A DNA stretch of 24,502 bases from Pseudomonas serboccidentalis (GCF_028830055.1 NZ_CP101655.1:5943781-5968282); one strand, 5' to 3'; positions 8,882 to 17,583 are shown, counted from the first letter of the stretch. Made by a program: numbers and translations. The notes: generated from the sequence alone by a model not told the origin.

Positions 8882-11038
8882 GTGGAATCAGAAGTCAGTC
8901 GAGTTCAACTCATTCATGATCCGCGCGCGATGCACGACGATCCGTTGCTGGATGGTCTGCTCGCTCTGTGCATGTTGCACCAGAAACCTGCCAGTGCGGC
9001 GATGCTGACCACCGGTCTGCCATTGCCCAAGCAACGCCTGAGTGTCGAGCTGCTGCCCCGCGCGGCGGCTCGCGCCGGCCTGCAGGGTCGGGTGCTGCAA
9101 CGCAAGCTGGAAGAAATTCCAGCGATTGCCATGCCGGCGCTGTTGCTGCTCAAGGATGGCCGCAGTGCCGTCCTGCTCGGCTGGCAAGGCGAGAACGAAG
9201 CCCGGGTGCTGCTCAGCGAAAGCGACGGCGGCGAATCGGTGGTCAGCCGTGAACTGCTGGCCGACGACTACACCGGCAAAGTGTTCTTCGCCCAGCCGCA
9301 GCACAAATTCGACGTCAACCACGGCACGCTGATCCCGCGTGCGCGCTCATGGTTTCGCGACACCCTCAAGCGTTCGCGCTGGCTGTATGCCGATGCGATC
9401 GCCGCCAGTTTCCTGATCAACATCATCGCCATGGCCGCGCCGCTGTTCGTGATGAACGTCTACGACCGCGTAGTGCCGAACCAGGCCGAAGCGACCCTGT
9501 GGGTGCTGGCGCTGGGCATCACCGGCGCCTACATCTTCGACCTGATCCTCAAGAGCCTGCGCAGTCTGTGCCTGGATCTGGCCGGCAAGAAAACCGACCT
9601 GATCATCTCCGCCACGCTGTTCGAGCGCATTGTCGGCATGGCGATGAAATATCGCCCGGCACGGGTCGGCAGCTTTGCGCAGAACATCCATGAGTTTCAG
9701 AGCCTGCGCGACTTCCTCGCCTCGCTGACCCTGACCAGCCTGATCGATCTGCCGTTCACCATCCTCATCTTTATCGTCATCGCCATTCTCGGCGGGCATC
9801 TGGTGTGGATTCCGGTGTTGGCCTTCCCGATTGCCTTGCTGATCGGCTACGCGTTGCAGAAACCGCTGGTGGCGACCATGGAGCGCACCATGGCCCTCGG
9901 TGCCGAGCGCCAGTCGAGCCTGATCGAAACCCTCGCCGGCCTCGACGCGGTGAAGGTCAACAACGCCGAAAGCGAACGCCAGTATCAGTGGGAACAGACC
10001 ATCGGCACCCTCAGCCGCCTCGAGCTGCGAGTGAAAATGCTCTCCGGTCTGGCGATGAACATCACCCTGCTGATCCAGCAACTGGCCGGGGTGATCATGA
10101 TCGTCTTCGGTGTTTACCAGATCATCGCCGGCAACCTGAGCATGGGCGGTCTGATTGCCTGTTACATGCTCAGTGGCCGTGCACTCAGCCCGCTGGCGTC
10201 GCTGTCCGGTCTGTTGACCCGCTACCAGCAGGCGCGAGTGACCATGACCTCGGTCGACCAGATGATGGAGCTGCCGCAGGAGCGCAATTTCGAAGAACGT
10301 CCGCTGAGCCGCAAGGTGCTGCAGGGCGCGATCGAATGCCGTCAGTTGAATTTCACCTACCCGGAACAACAGAACCCGGCGCTGAAGAACATCAACCTGG
10401 TGATCCGTCCCGGCGAGAAGATCGGCATCATCGGTCGCAGCGGTTCGGGCAAGAGTTCGCTGGCGAAACTGCTGGTGGGCCTGTATCAGCCGGACGACGG
10501 TGCGTTGCTGGTGGACGGTGTGGATATCCGCCAGATCGACGTCAGTGAGCTGCGCTACAACATCGGCTACGTGCCGCAGGACATCCAGCTACTGGCCGGC
10601 ACCCTGCGTGACAACCTGGTCTCCGGCGCACGGTACGTCGAAGACGAGCTGGTGCTGCAAGCCGCCGAACTGGCCGGCGTCCACGAATTCGCCCGCCTGC
10701 ACCCGCAAGGCTACGAGCTGCAAGTCGGTGAGCGTGGACAGAACCTCTCCGGCGGGCAACGGCAGAACGTCGCGCTGGCCCGGGCGCTGCTGCTCAATCC
10801 GCCGATCCTGCTGCTCGACGAGCCGACCAGCGCCATGGACAACACCGGCGAAGAACGCCTCAAGCAACGTCTGGCCGCTGTCGTTGAAAACAAGACCGTG
10901 GTGCTGGTGACGCACCGGGCCTCGCTGCTGTCGCTGGTCGACCGCCTGCTGGTGGTCGACCGTGGACAGATTCTCGCCGATGGCCCGAAAGCCGCCGTGA
11001 TGGAAGCGTTGAAGAAGGGGCAGATCAGTGTTGCTTAA
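8882..11038 (+). CDS. lapB: LapB, type I secretion ABC transporter ATPase/permease
   Basis: This inner-membrane ABC exporter powers LapA secretion. An N-terminal C39-like domain (about residues 15-140) begins DDPLLDGLLALCMLHQKP. It lacks the usual DCG catalytic context, so it is probably a degenerate, substrate-docking domain, as in other RTX exporters. The transmembrane domain follows (about 165-440), starting near LYADAIAASFLINIIAMAAPLFVMNVYDR with the exporter-typical YDRVVP motif. The nucleotide-binding domain has Walker A GRSGSGKSS (518-526), signature LSGGQ (622-626), Walker B ILLLDEP with D646/E647, and the H-loop His678. I take the GTG at 8882, about 8 bases after AAGAG. An in-frame GTG at 8873 has no ribosome site. 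Length is 718 residues, standard for the family. Its 3' end overlaps lapC by 11 bp, so translation is probably coupled. Confidence 0.94.
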   Translation: MESEVSRVQLIHDPRAMHDDPLLDGLLALCMLHQKPASAAMLTTGLPLPKQRLSVELLPRAAARAGLQGRVLQRKLEEIPAIAMPALLLLKDGRSAVLLGWQGENEARVLLSESDGGESVVSRELLADDYTGKVFFAQPQHKFDVNHGTLIPRARSWFRDTLKRSRWLYADAIAASFLINIIAMAAPLFVMNVYDRVVPNQAEATLWVLALGITGAYIFDLILKSLRSLCLDLAGKKTDLIISATLFERIVGMAMKYRPARVGSFAQNIHEFQSLRDFLASLTLTSLIDLPFTILIFIVIAILGGHLVWIPVLAFPIALLIGYALQKPLVATMERTMALGAERQSSLIETLAGLDAVKVNNAESERQYQWEQTIGTLSRLELRVKMLSGLAMNITLLIQQLAGVIMIVFGVYQIIAGNLSMGGLIACYMLSGRALSPLASLSGLLTRYQQARVTMTSVDQMMELPQERNFEERPLSRKVLQGAIECRQLNFTYPEQQNPALKNINLVIRPGEKIGIIGRSGSGKSSLAKLLVGLYQPDDGALLVDGVDIRQIDVSELRYNIGYVPQDIQLLAGTLRDNLVSGARYVEDELVLQAAELAGVHEFARLHPQGYELQVGERGQNLSGGQRQNVALARALLLNPPILLLDEPTSAMDNTGEERLKQRLAAVVENKTVVLVTHRASLLSLVDRLLVVDRGQILADGPKAAVMEALKKGQISVA

Positions 11039-12395
11039 GTCGGGTGTCAAAGAGTCGATCCGTCGCTACTTCAAAGGTTCTGCCTCGCTGCAGGGCCAGC
11101 CGCTGCCGGAGGTCAACAAGGCGCTGATCGAGGACGCCCCGCGCGTCGTGCGCCTGACCATCTGGGCGATCATCGGCTTCTTCGTGTTCCTGATGCTGTG
11201 GGCGCACTTCGCCGTGATCGACGAAGTGACCAAGGGCGACGGCAAGGCGATTCCTTCGTCGAAGATCCAGAAGATCCAGAACCTCGAGGGCGGGATCGTC
11301 TCCGAACTGTTCGTCAAGGAAGGTCAGATCGTCGAAGCCGGCGCACCGCTGATTCGCCTGGACGACACGCGCTTTGCTTCCAACGTCGGTGAAACCGAGG
11401 CCGATCGGCTGTCGATGCTGCTGCGCGTCGAACGCCTGAGCGCCGAGGTCGATGACCGTCCGCTGAATTTCCCTGAAGACGTGCTCAAAGCCGTGCCGGG
11501 CCAGGCGAAGAGCGAAGAATCGCTGTACATCAGCCGCCGTCAGCAGCTGCACGACGAGATCGGCGGTTTGCAGGAGCAGTTGATTCAGCGGCAGCAGGAG
11601 CTGCGCGAATTCACCTCCAAGCAGGCGCAATATCGCCAGCAACTGGGCTTGCAACGCCAGGAAATCAACATGTCCGAGCCGCTGGTGGCGCAGGGCGCGG
11701 TGTCGCCGGTGGAAGTGCTGCGACTCAAGCGTGCCGAAGTCGAGACCCGTGGTCAGCTCGACGCCACCACGCTGGCGATCCCGCGCGCTGAATCGGCGAT
11801 CAAGGAAGTGCAACGCAAGATCGACGAGACTCGCGGCAAATTCCGCAGCGAAGCGCTGACCCAGCTCAACGAAGCGCGCACCGACCTGAACAAGGCCCAG
11901 GCCACCGGCAAGGCGCTGGAAGACCGGGTCAGCCGGACGCTGGTCACCTCGCCAGTGCGCGGTATCGTCAACAAGTTGCTGGTCAACACCATCGGTGGTG
12001 TGATCCAGCCGGGCAGCGACATGGTGGAAATCGTGCCGCTGGATGACACCTTGCTGGTCGAAGCCAAGATCCGTCCGCAGGACATTGCCTTCCTGCATCC
12101 GGGGCAGGAAGCGATCGTCAAATTCACCGCGTATGACTACACCATCTATGGCGGGCTGAAAGCCCAGCTGGAACAGATTGGTGCGGACACCATTACCGAT
12201 GAAGACAAGAAAACCACCTACTACATGATCAAGGTGCGCACCGAGCGCAGCCACCTGGGCACCGATGAAAAGCCGCTGCTGATCATTCCGGGGATGGTCG
12301 CGTCGGTGGACATCATCACTGGCAAGAAGTCGGTGTTGAGTTATCTGCTCAAGCCGATCATCCGGGCGCGCGCCGAGGCGTTGCACGAGCGTTGA
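11028..12395 (+). CDS. lapC: LapC, HlyD-family periplasmic adaptor of the LapA exporter
   Basis: This membrane-fusion protein joins LapB in the inner membrane to LapE in the outer membrane. It has 455 residues. A short basic cytosolic tail is followed by one transmembrane helix (about 41-63, VRLTIWAIIGFFVFLMLW). A biotinyl-lipoyl-like hairpin half comes next (about 83-112, LEGGIVSELFVKEGQ), then a long coiled-coil hairpin rich in Gln, Glu and Arg (about 120-300), then the second lipoyl half (SPVRGIVNKLLVNTIGG) and the beta-barrel (VEAKIRPQDIAFLHPGQ). It ends with a membrane-proximal region including KPIIRARAEALHER. The GTG at 11028 lies inside the end of lapB and follows AGAAGGGG at good spacing. 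The next codon is TTG, an alternative start. It is the last gene of the lapEBC operon; a REPIN follows 23 bp downstream. Confidence 0.93.
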   Translation: MLLKSGVKESIRRYFKGSASLQGQPLPEVNKALIEDAPRVVRLTIWAIIGFFVFLMLWAHFAVIDEVTKGDGKAIPSSKIQKIQNLEGGIVSELFVKEGQIVEAGAPLIRLDDTRFASNVGETEADRLSMLLRVERLSAEVDDRPLNFPEDVLKAVPGQAKSEESLYISRRQQLHDEIGGLQEQLIQRQQELREFTSKQAQYRQQLGLQRQEINMSEPLVAQGAVSPVEVLRLKRAEVETRGQLDATTLAIPRAESAIKEVQRKIDETRGKFRSEALTQLNEARTDLNKAQATGKALEDRVSRTLVTSPVRGIVNKLLVNTIGGVIQPGSDMVEIVPLDDTLLVEAKIRPQDIAFLHPGQEAIVKFTAYDYTIYGGLKAQLEQIGADTITDEDKKTTYYMIKVRTERSHLGTDEKPLLIIPGMVASVDIITGKKSVLSYLLKPIIRARAEALHER

Positions 12396-12418
12396 TGCTC
12401 TAGCGGCCTTACCGGCCT

Positions 12419-12493
12419 CATCGCGAGCAGGCTCACTCCTACAGTTGATCGCATTCAAATGCGTTTACTGTAGGAGTGAGCCTGCTCGCGATG
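12419..12493. repeat. REPIN (paired REP elements in inverted orientation)
   Basis: Perfect 27-bp inverted arms occupy 12419-12445 (begins catcgcgagcaggctcac) and 12467-12493 (ends gcctgctcgcgatg). The 21-base centre contains a smaller hairpin, cgcat-tcaa-atgcg (12450-12463). The arm sequence belongs to the Pseudomonas extragenic palindrome type and recurs at 16466-16558 and 17584-17673. It sits just behind the lapC stop. There is no T-run, so I do not call it a terminator. Confidence 0.85.
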
Positions 12494-12574
12494 GCGTCAG
12501 CCGAAACACCTCCTCACTGTCAGTAAGTGACACAAACCGTCACTCACCAAACCGTCCATTCCTCACCATCCGCC

Positions 12575-12597
12575 ATATCGTTATTCATTAACGGTAT
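12575..12597. promoter_or_regulatory. Imperfect palindrome upstream of the dioxygenase operon, candidate activator site
   Basis: ATATCGTTA-TTCAT-TAACGGTAT has 9-bp arms with one mismatch. It ends about 15 bp before TATAGC (12613-12618), a possible -10 box with no good -35 box. That placement is typical of promoters driven by a LysR-type activator. The operon has a sulfur-scavenging layout, where CysB-like activators are usual, but I cannot assign the regulator. Confidence 0.3.
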
Positions 12598-12748
12598 TTA
12601 GTCTCCAGTTCTTATAGCTTTAAAGTCACTCACCTGCGTACCTGCCGACCAATCGGCGCGCCGCACGACCTGAACCAACACGCAATCCAGCGTGAGTTTC
12701 TGATCGACGTGCGCGCCCGTGAGCGCGCCGTGCGTGGGAGATTGAAAG

Positions 12749-13645
12749 ATGTCCGCAGCTACTGCCGCCCCAAGCGCCGCGACCGCCGCGCCGCAAGCCT
12801 TTGAAATCCGTCCGTTCAGCGGTGCCGTCGGTGCCGAAATCATCGGCCTGGACCTGACCCGTCCGGTCAATGACCAGGACTTCGCCCGCATTCACCGAGC
12901 GCATCTGGATCACCATGTCGTGGTCTTCCGCGACCAGCGCATCACCCCGCAACAGCAGATCGACTTCAGCCGCCGCTTCGGCGTGTTGCAGATCCACGTG
13001 CTCAAGCAGTTCCTGCTGGCCAACCACCCGGAAATCCTCATCGTTTCCAACATCGTCGAGAACGGCCAAAACATCGGCCTCGGCGATGCCGGCAAGTTCT
13101 GGCACTCCGACCTTTCCTATAAAGAGCTGCCGAGCCTCGGCTCGATGCTGCATGCCCAAGAGTTGCCGTCCGAAGGTGGCGACACACTGTTTGCCGACAT
13201 GCACAAAGCCTGGGACAACCTGCCCGAAGCGCTGCGCAAAGCCGTCGAAGGCCGCTCGGCCGCGCATTCCTACACGGCGCGCTACAGCGAGAGCAAATTC
13301 GAGGGCAACTGGCGCCCGACACTGACCCCCGAGCAACTGGCGCAGGTTGCCGAAGTGGTACACCCGATCGTGCGCACCCACCCGGAAAACGGCCGTAAAG
13401 GGTTGTTCGTCAGCGAAGGCTTCACCACGCGCATCGTCGGTTTGCCGGAAGACGAAAGCAAACAGCTGCTCGCCGAGCTCTACGCCCACAGCGTGCTGCC
13501 GCAAAACATCTACCGCCACCAGTGGCAACCCCACGACATGGTGTTCTGGGACAACCGTTCGCTGATCCACCTTGCCGCCGGCTGTCCTGCGCACCTGCGC
13601 CGCAAGCTGTATCGCACGACCATTCAGGGCGACGCGCCTTTCTGA
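12749..13645 (+). CDS. TauD/TfdA-family 2-oxoglutarate-dependent dioxygenase
   Basis: A cytosolic Fe(II)/2-oxoglutarate dioxygenase. Family members hydroxylate sulfonates (taurine, TauD) or alkyl sulfate esters (AtsK), releasing sulfite or sulfate together with an aldehyde. It has 298 residues, the usual length. The iron triad is visible as His119 and Asp121 in FWHSDLSY and His274 in SLIHLAAG. Arg285 and Arg289 in RRKLYRTTIQGD are placed to bind 2-oxoglutarate. The N-terminus is Ala-rich (MSAATAAPSAATAAP) and precedes the conserved FEIRPFSGAVGAEIIGLDL. The ATG follows GGGAG (12736-12740) with 8-base spacing. It is the first gene of an operon with a binding protein, an ATPase and a permease, which supports a role in using an imported organosulfur compound. 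The exact substrate is open; AtsK-like and TauD-like are both possible. Confidence 0.88.
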   Translation: MSAATAAPSAATAAPQAFEIRPFSGAVGAEIIGLDLTRPVNDQDFARIHRAHLDHHVVVFRDQRITPQQQIDFSRRFGVLQIHVLKQFLLANHPEILIVSNIVENGQNIGLGDAGKFWHSDLSYKELPSLGSMLHAQELPSEGGDTLFADMHKAWDNLPEALRKAVEGRSAAHSYTARYSESKFEGNWRPTLTPEQLAQVAEVVHPIVRTHPENGRKGLFVSEGFTTRIVGLPEDESKQLLAELYAHSVLPQNIYRHQWQPHDMVFWDNRSLIHLAAGCPAHLRRKLYRTTIQGDAPF

Positions 13646-13663
13646 TTTGCCGGAGATTCGATC

Positions 13664-14689
13664 ATGTCCAAACGTCTTTCATTCGCACCGCTGGCCGCTG
13701 CCATCGGTCTGGGTTTCAGCCTGATTGCCGGAAGCCTGGTGGCGCCGCCCGTGGCCCACGCCGAAGGTGAAATCCGCATCGCCGAACAGTTCGGCATTGT
13801 CTATTTATTGCTCAACGTGGTGCGCGATCAGGGCCTGATCGAGAAGTACGGCAAGCAGGAAGGTATCGACATCAAGGTCGACTGGACGCAGCTCTCGGGC
13901 GGTGCGGCAGTCAACGATGCGCTGCTGTCCGGTTCTATCGACATTGCCGGTGCCGGGGTCGGCCCGTTGCTGACCATCTGGGACCGCACCCACGGCAAGC
14001 AGAACGTCAAAGCCGTGGCCTCGCTGGGCAACTTCCCGTATTACCTGGTGAGCAACAATCCCAAGGTCAAAACCATCGCCGACTTCACCGAGAAGGACCG
14101 CATCGCGGTGCCGGCGGTGGGCGTTTCGGTGCAGTCACGCTTCCTGCAATACGCGGCGGCCAAGCAGTGGGGGGACAAGGAATTCAATCGCCTCGACAAG
14201 TACACCATCGCCGTACCGCACCCGGACGCGACCGCCGCATTGATCGCCGGTGGCACCGAGCTGACCGGGCACTTCTCCAACCCGCCGTTTCAGGACCAGG
14301 CGCTGCAGAATCCGAACGTGCACGTGGTGCTTAACTCCTACGACATCCTCGGGCCGAACTCGCCGACGGTGCTGTTCGCCACCGAGAAATTCCGCAACGA
14401 CAATCCGAAGACCTACAAGGCCTTCGTCGAAGCGTTGACCGAAGCGGCGCAATTCGCGCAGAACGATAAAGGCGCGGCAGCGGACACCTACATTCGCGTA
14501 ACCAAGGCCAGGATCGACCGCGCCGAGCTGCTGAAAATCATCGACAACCCGCAATTCGAATTCAGCGTCACGCCCAAAAATACGTATCCACTAGCTGAGT
14601 TCCTCTACCGCGTCGGCGCGATCAAGAACAAACCGCAATCGTGGAAGGACTACTTCTTCCAGGACGCCAAACCGCTGCAAGGGAGCTGA
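13664..14689 (+). CDS. ABC importer periplasmic substrate-binding protein (SsuA/TauA/AtsR-like)
   Basis: A periplasmic receptor of the sulfonate/sulfate-ester/nitrate importer group. It has 341 residues with a Sec signal peptide predicted to be cleaved after residue 33 (...VAPPVAHA, then EGEIRIAEQFG). The mature start EIRIAEQFGIVYLLLNVVRDQG, the segment GGAAVNDALLSGSIDIAGAGVGP and the VGVSVQSRFLQY segment fit NMT1/SsuA-type binding proteins. The ATG at 13664 follows GGAG (13652-13655) and lies 18 bp after the dioxygenase stop. The ATPase starts 5 bp after its end, so the genes form one transcript. Aliphatic sulfonate, alkyl sulfate or another small acid are all conceivable ligands. The dioxygenase neighbour favours a sulfur compound. 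Confidence 0.87.
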   Translation: MSKRLSFAPLAAAIGLGFSLIAGSLVAPPVAHAEGEIRIAEQFGIVYLLLNVVRDQGLIEKYGKQEGIDIKVDWTQLSGGAAVNDALLSGSIDIAGAGVGPLLTIWDRTHGKQNVKAVASLGNFPYYLVSNNPKVKTIADFTEKDRIAVPAVGVSVQSRFLQYAAAKQWGDKEFNRLDKYTIAVPHPDATAALIAGGTELTGHFSNPPFQDQALQNPNVHVVLNSYDILGPNSPTVLFATEKFRNDNPKTYKAFVEALTEAAQFAQNDKGAAADTYIRVTKARIDRAELLKIIDNPQFEFSVTPKNTYPLAEFLYRVGAIKNKPQSWKDYFFQDAKPLQGS

Positions 14690-14694
14690 TCGAG

Positions 14695-15555
14695 ATGAAC
14701 GCCCCCTTGCAAGGCCACGCGGCCAGCAACCCGATCGCCAGTACGCAAGCGCTGCTGGCGGTGGATAACGTCAGCCTCGAATACCGCACCCCACAACGGG
14801 TGGTGCGGGCCACGCATCAGGTCAGTTTCGAAATCGATCCGGCGGACCGCTTCGTGCTGCTCGGCCCGTCCGGCTGCGGCAAGTCCACCTTGCTCAAGGC
14901 GGCCGCCGGCTTCATTGCACCGAGTGAGGGCGAGATCCGCCTGCAAGGTCAGCGGGTCGATGGACCGGGGCCGGACCGGATCGTGGTGTTCCAGGAGTTC
15001 GATCAACTGCCGCCGTGGAAAACCGTGAAACAGAATGTGATGTTTCCGCTGCTCGCCTCGCGAACCCTGAAGAAAAAAGACGCCGAAGAACGTGCGCTGC
15101 ACTATCTGGAAAAGGTCGGGCTGGCGGCGTTCGCCGATGCTTATCCACACACCTTGTCCGGCGGCATGAAGGCGCGGGTGGCGATTGCCCGAGCGCTGGC
15201 GATGCAGCCGAAAATCCTCCTGATGGACGAGCCGTTCGCCGCACTCGATGCGCTGACCCGACGCAAGATGCAGGAAGAATTGCTGCTGCTCTGGGAAGAG
15301 GTGCGCTTCACCCTGCTGTTCGTCACCCACTCGATCGAAGAGGCGCTGGTGGTCGGCAATCGCATCCTGCTGTTGTCGCCACACCCGGGGCGGGTGCGCG
15401 CTGAAGTGCACAGCCATCAATACGATCTGCAAAGCCTCGGCGGTGTGGCGTTTCAGGAATCGGCGCGACGGATTCATCGGTTGCTGTTCGATGAAGGCCA
15501 GTCGCCGGAAACCGAGCGTGACCACCACTTCAACGACATTCGCATCGCTTATTGA
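14695..15555 (+). CDS. ABC importer ATP-binding protein (SsuB/TauB-like)
   Basis: The cytosolic ATPase of the importer. From the ATG at 14695 the protein has 286 residues. A longer reading frame begins at 14641, but the ATG at 14695 has GGGAG 9 bases upstream, lies just after the binding-protein stop and gives a normal family start. Walker A GPSGCGKST is at 57-65, the Q-loop at VVFQEFDQLPPW (about 97-108), the signature LSGGM at 154-158, Walker B LLMDEP with D178/E179, the D-loop ALDAL, and the H-loop His212 in FVTHSIEEA. The VFQEFDQLPPWKTVKQNV stretch is characteristic of the SsuB/TauB/NrtD group. The tail beyond the ATPase core (about 230-286) is charged and has no recognised domain. The permease begins 20 bp downstream. 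Confidence 0.9.
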   Translation: MNAPLQGHAASNPIASTQALLAVDNVSLEYRTPQRVVRATHQVSFEIDPADRFVLLGPSGCGKSTLLKAAAGFIAPSEGEIRLQGQRVDGPGPDRIVVFQEFDQLPPWKTVKQNVMFPLLASRTLKKKDAEERALHYLEKVGLAAFADAYPHTLSGGMKARVAIARALAMQPKILLMDEPFAALDALTRRKMQEELLLLWEEVRFTLLFVTHSIEEALVVGNRILLLSPHPGRVRAEVHSHQYDLQSLGGVAFQESARRIHRLLFDEGQSPETERDHHFNDIRIAY

Positions 15556-15575
15556 GCGCTCTGGAGGATTGCCCG

Positions 15576-16442
15576 ATGAGCCAGCCATCATCTGTACGAC
15601 ACGAGTTTGAAACCGTCCTTGAACCGTTGACCAGCGTGCCGCTCGAGCGCGAACTGCCGCTGGGCCAACGCTTGTGGCAACAGGGCTGGCTGCGCAAAAG
15701 CCTGATCCTGATCTTGCTGGCGATCCTCTGGGAGGCGATCGCCCGGGTGCAGAACAACGACTTGTTGCTGCCGAGTTTTCTGCAGACCAGTCATGCGTTG
15801 TACGACGGTCTGCTCAGCGGTGAATTGCTGGGCAAGGTGTGGATATCTCTGGTGGTGCTGATCAAGGGCTATCTGATCGGCATCGTCCTGGCGTTTGCCC
15901 TGACGACGCTGGCGGTGTCGACCCAGTTTGGTCGCGATCTGCTGAGCACCCTGACTTCGATGTTCAACCCGTTGCCGGCGATCGCCTTGCTGCCACTGGC
16001 CTTGCTCTGGTTCGGGCTGGGGCAGAACAGCCTGATCTTCGTGCTGGTGCACTCGGTGCTGTGGGCGCTGGCGTTGAATACCTATGCCGGGTTCCTTGGC
16101 GTCTCGGAAACCCTGCGCATGGCCGGGCGCAACTATGGACTGAAAGGCATGCGTTTCGTGCTGTTCATCCTGATCCCGGCGGCGCTGCCGTCGATCCTTG
16201 CCGGACTGAAAATCGGCTGGGCGTTTGCCTGGCGCACGCTGATCGCCGCCGAGCTGGTGTTCGGTGCGACCAGTGGCAAGGGCGGGTTGGGTTGGTACAT
16301 TTTCCAGAACCGCAACGAGCTGTACACCGACAAGGTGTTTGCCGGGTTGGCGGTGGTGATCCTGATCGGGTTGCTGGTGGAGAATCTGGTGTTCGATACG
16401 CTGGAGCGGGTGACCGTCAAGCGCTGGGGCATGCAGCGGTAA
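15576..16442 (+). CDS. ABC importer permease (SsuC/TauC-like)
   Basis: The inner-membrane channel subunit of the importer, 288 residues. The ATG at 15576 is preceded by TGGAGG (15562-15567) at 8-base spacing. An upstream in-frame TTG overlapping the ATPase stop is less likely. About six transmembrane helices can be seen, the first at LRKSLILILLAILWEAIA. The cytoplasmic coupling loop is clear: VSETLRMAGRNYGLKGM, then IPAALPSILAGLKIG, the EAA-type loop that docks on the ATPase. The segment TLIAAELVFGATSGKGGLG is typical of SsuC/TauC-type permeases. It is the last gene of the four-gene operon, and a REPIN begins 23 bp after its stop. Confidence 0.9.
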   Translation: MSQPSSVRHEFETVLEPLTSVPLERELPLGQRLWQQGWLRKSLILILLAILWEAIARVQNNDLLLPSFLQTSHALYDGLLSGELLGKVWISLVVLIKGYLIGIVLAFALTTLAVSTQFGRDLLSTLTSMFNPLPAIALLPLALLWFGLGQNSLIFVLVHSVLWALALNTYAGFLGVSETLRMAGRNYGLKGMRFVLFILIPAALPSILAGLKIGWAFAWRTLIAAELVFGATSGKGGLGWYIFQNRNELYTDKVFAGLAVVILIGLLVENLVFDTLERVTVKRWGMQR

Positions 16443-16465
16443 TTTGTGTTGTTCCCACTGGCGCC

Positions 16466-16558
16466 ATCGCGAGCAGGCTCACTCCTACAAGAGATCTGCG
16501 TCGAACACAAAATTTTCGATCACTGAAGATCAAATGTAGGAGTGAGCCTGCTCGCGAT
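16466..16558. repeat. REPIN behind the ABC importer operon
   Basis: Perfect 24-bp inverted arms (16466-16489 and 16535-16558) carry the same arm sequence and orientation as the REPIN at 12419, around a longer, unrelated 45-base centre. The permease stop lies 23 bp upstream, and the LysR-type gene starts 85 bp downstream. Confidence 0.85.
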
Positions 16559-16643
16559 AGCGTCTCTTTTGGCGCCGCCAAATTTGAAGGATATTTGCTA
16601 GCATTGCACCCAGATCAATCAAGATCAGCCACGAGTGCTCTGT

Positions 16644-17561
16644 ATGCAACTCCCGGACATGAACCTCTTGGTCGCCCTCGACGCCTTGCTCGATGAAGGC
16701 AGCGTGGTCGGCGCCGCGCGGCGGATGAACCTCAGCCCCGCCGCCATGAGCCGCACCCTGACGCGGATTCGCGAAGCCATCGGCGACCCGATCCTGGTGC
16801 GCGCCGGCCGTGGTCTGGTGCCAACCCCCAAAGCGCTGGAGCTGCGCGAGCAAGTGCGCGATGTGGTCGAGCAGGCGGCGCTGTTGTTCCGCTCCGCCGA
16901 CACCGTGGAACTTGGCACCCTGCGCCGACGCTTCAGCATTCGCGCCAACGACTTTTTCGTCGGTGTGTACGGCGGCAAACTGTTCGATACCCTCGATCAG
17001 GTAGCGCCGCACTGCGAATTGCGTTTTGTTCCGGAAGGCGATGGTGACGATGAGGCGCTGCGCGAAGGGCGCATCGACCTGAGCGTCAGCAACACCCGTC
17101 CGGTGACCCCGGAAGTCAAAGTGCAAAACCTGTTCTCCACGCATTTTGTCGGTCTGGTGCGTGAGGACCATCCGTTGCTCGATGGCGAAATCACTGCCGA
17201 GCGTTATGCCGGTTTCTCCCATATCAGCATGTCGCGTCGCGGCATTGCTCGGGGCCCGATCGATACCGCGCTGAACGCCTTGGGCCTGGAGCGGCGGGTA
17301 GCGGTGATCGCGCCGAGTTTCCACGCGGCGATGTTTGCCTTGCCCGATTCCGACCTGATTCTGCCGGTGCCCAAGGAAGCGCTGCTCAGCGTGCGCCGTC
17401 TGGGCCTGAAGCTGCGCTCGTTCAACTTGCCGATCCCGTTGCCGACGCTGATGCTGACCCAGGCCTGGCACCCGCGCTTCGACAAGGACCCGGCGCACCG
17501 CTGGCTGCGGGAAACGCTCAAGGCGTGTTGCGATGAGACGTGGCTGGCCGCGCAACCCTGA
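16644..17561 (+). CDS. LysR-type transcriptional regulator
   Basis: A DNA-binding regulator of 305 residues. The winged helix-turn-helix is at about residues 15-65: VGAARRMNLSPAAMSRTLTRIREAIGDPILVRAGRGLVPTP, a canonical LysR N-terminus. An effector-binding domain starts near residue 90 (RRFSIRANDFFVGVYGGKL). I chose the ATG at 16644 (MQLPDMNLLVALDALLDEG). A GTG at 16635 would add only three residues, and neither start has a strong ribosome site. The gene is co-directional with the efflux operon downstream, with a REPIN and 221 bp between them. It could regulate that pump, the dioxygenase operon upstream or neither; position alone does not decide. It is not obviously a CysB-type regulator. Confidence 0.88.
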   Translation: MQLPDMNLLVALDALLDEGSVVGAARRMNLSPAAMSRTLTRIREAIGDPILVRAGRGLVPTPKALELREQVRDVVEQAALLFRSADTVELGTLRRRFSIRANDFFVGVYGGKLFDTLDQVAPHCELRFVPEGDGDDEALREGRIDLSVSNTRPVTPEVKVQNLFSTHFVGLVREDHPLLDGEITAERYAGFSHISMSRRGIARGPIDTALNALGLERRVAVIAPSFHAAMFALPDSDLILPVPKEALLSVRRLGLKLRSFNLPIPLPTLMLTQAWHPRFDKDPAHRWLRETLKACCDETWLAAQP

Positions 17562-17583
17562 TTCCGCAAACCACAAAAACCCC

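Larger units (their letters stand above)
12396..12748. other. Intergenic region between lapC and the dioxygenase operon
   Basis: This 353-bp spacer holds a REPIN (12419-12493), then an AT-rich stretch with an imperfect palindrome (12575-12597) and a TATAGC hexamer (12613-12618), which is where the promoter of the downstream operon is expected. A GC-rich hairpin, gcgcgc-ccgtga-gcgcgc (12711-12728), lies just before the ribosome site of the next gene. No gene is evident. Confidence 0.5.

Noticed and set aside
11025..12458. 477-codon minus-strand open frame opposite lapC
   Set aside because: It is a shadow of the high-GC lapC gene. It has no recognisable domain and extends into the REPIN.
12419..12493. 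REPIN behind lapC as a rho-independent terminator
   Set aside because: The stem is long, but no T-run follows, and the same sequence recurs in other contexts and orders, so it is better explained as a repeat element.
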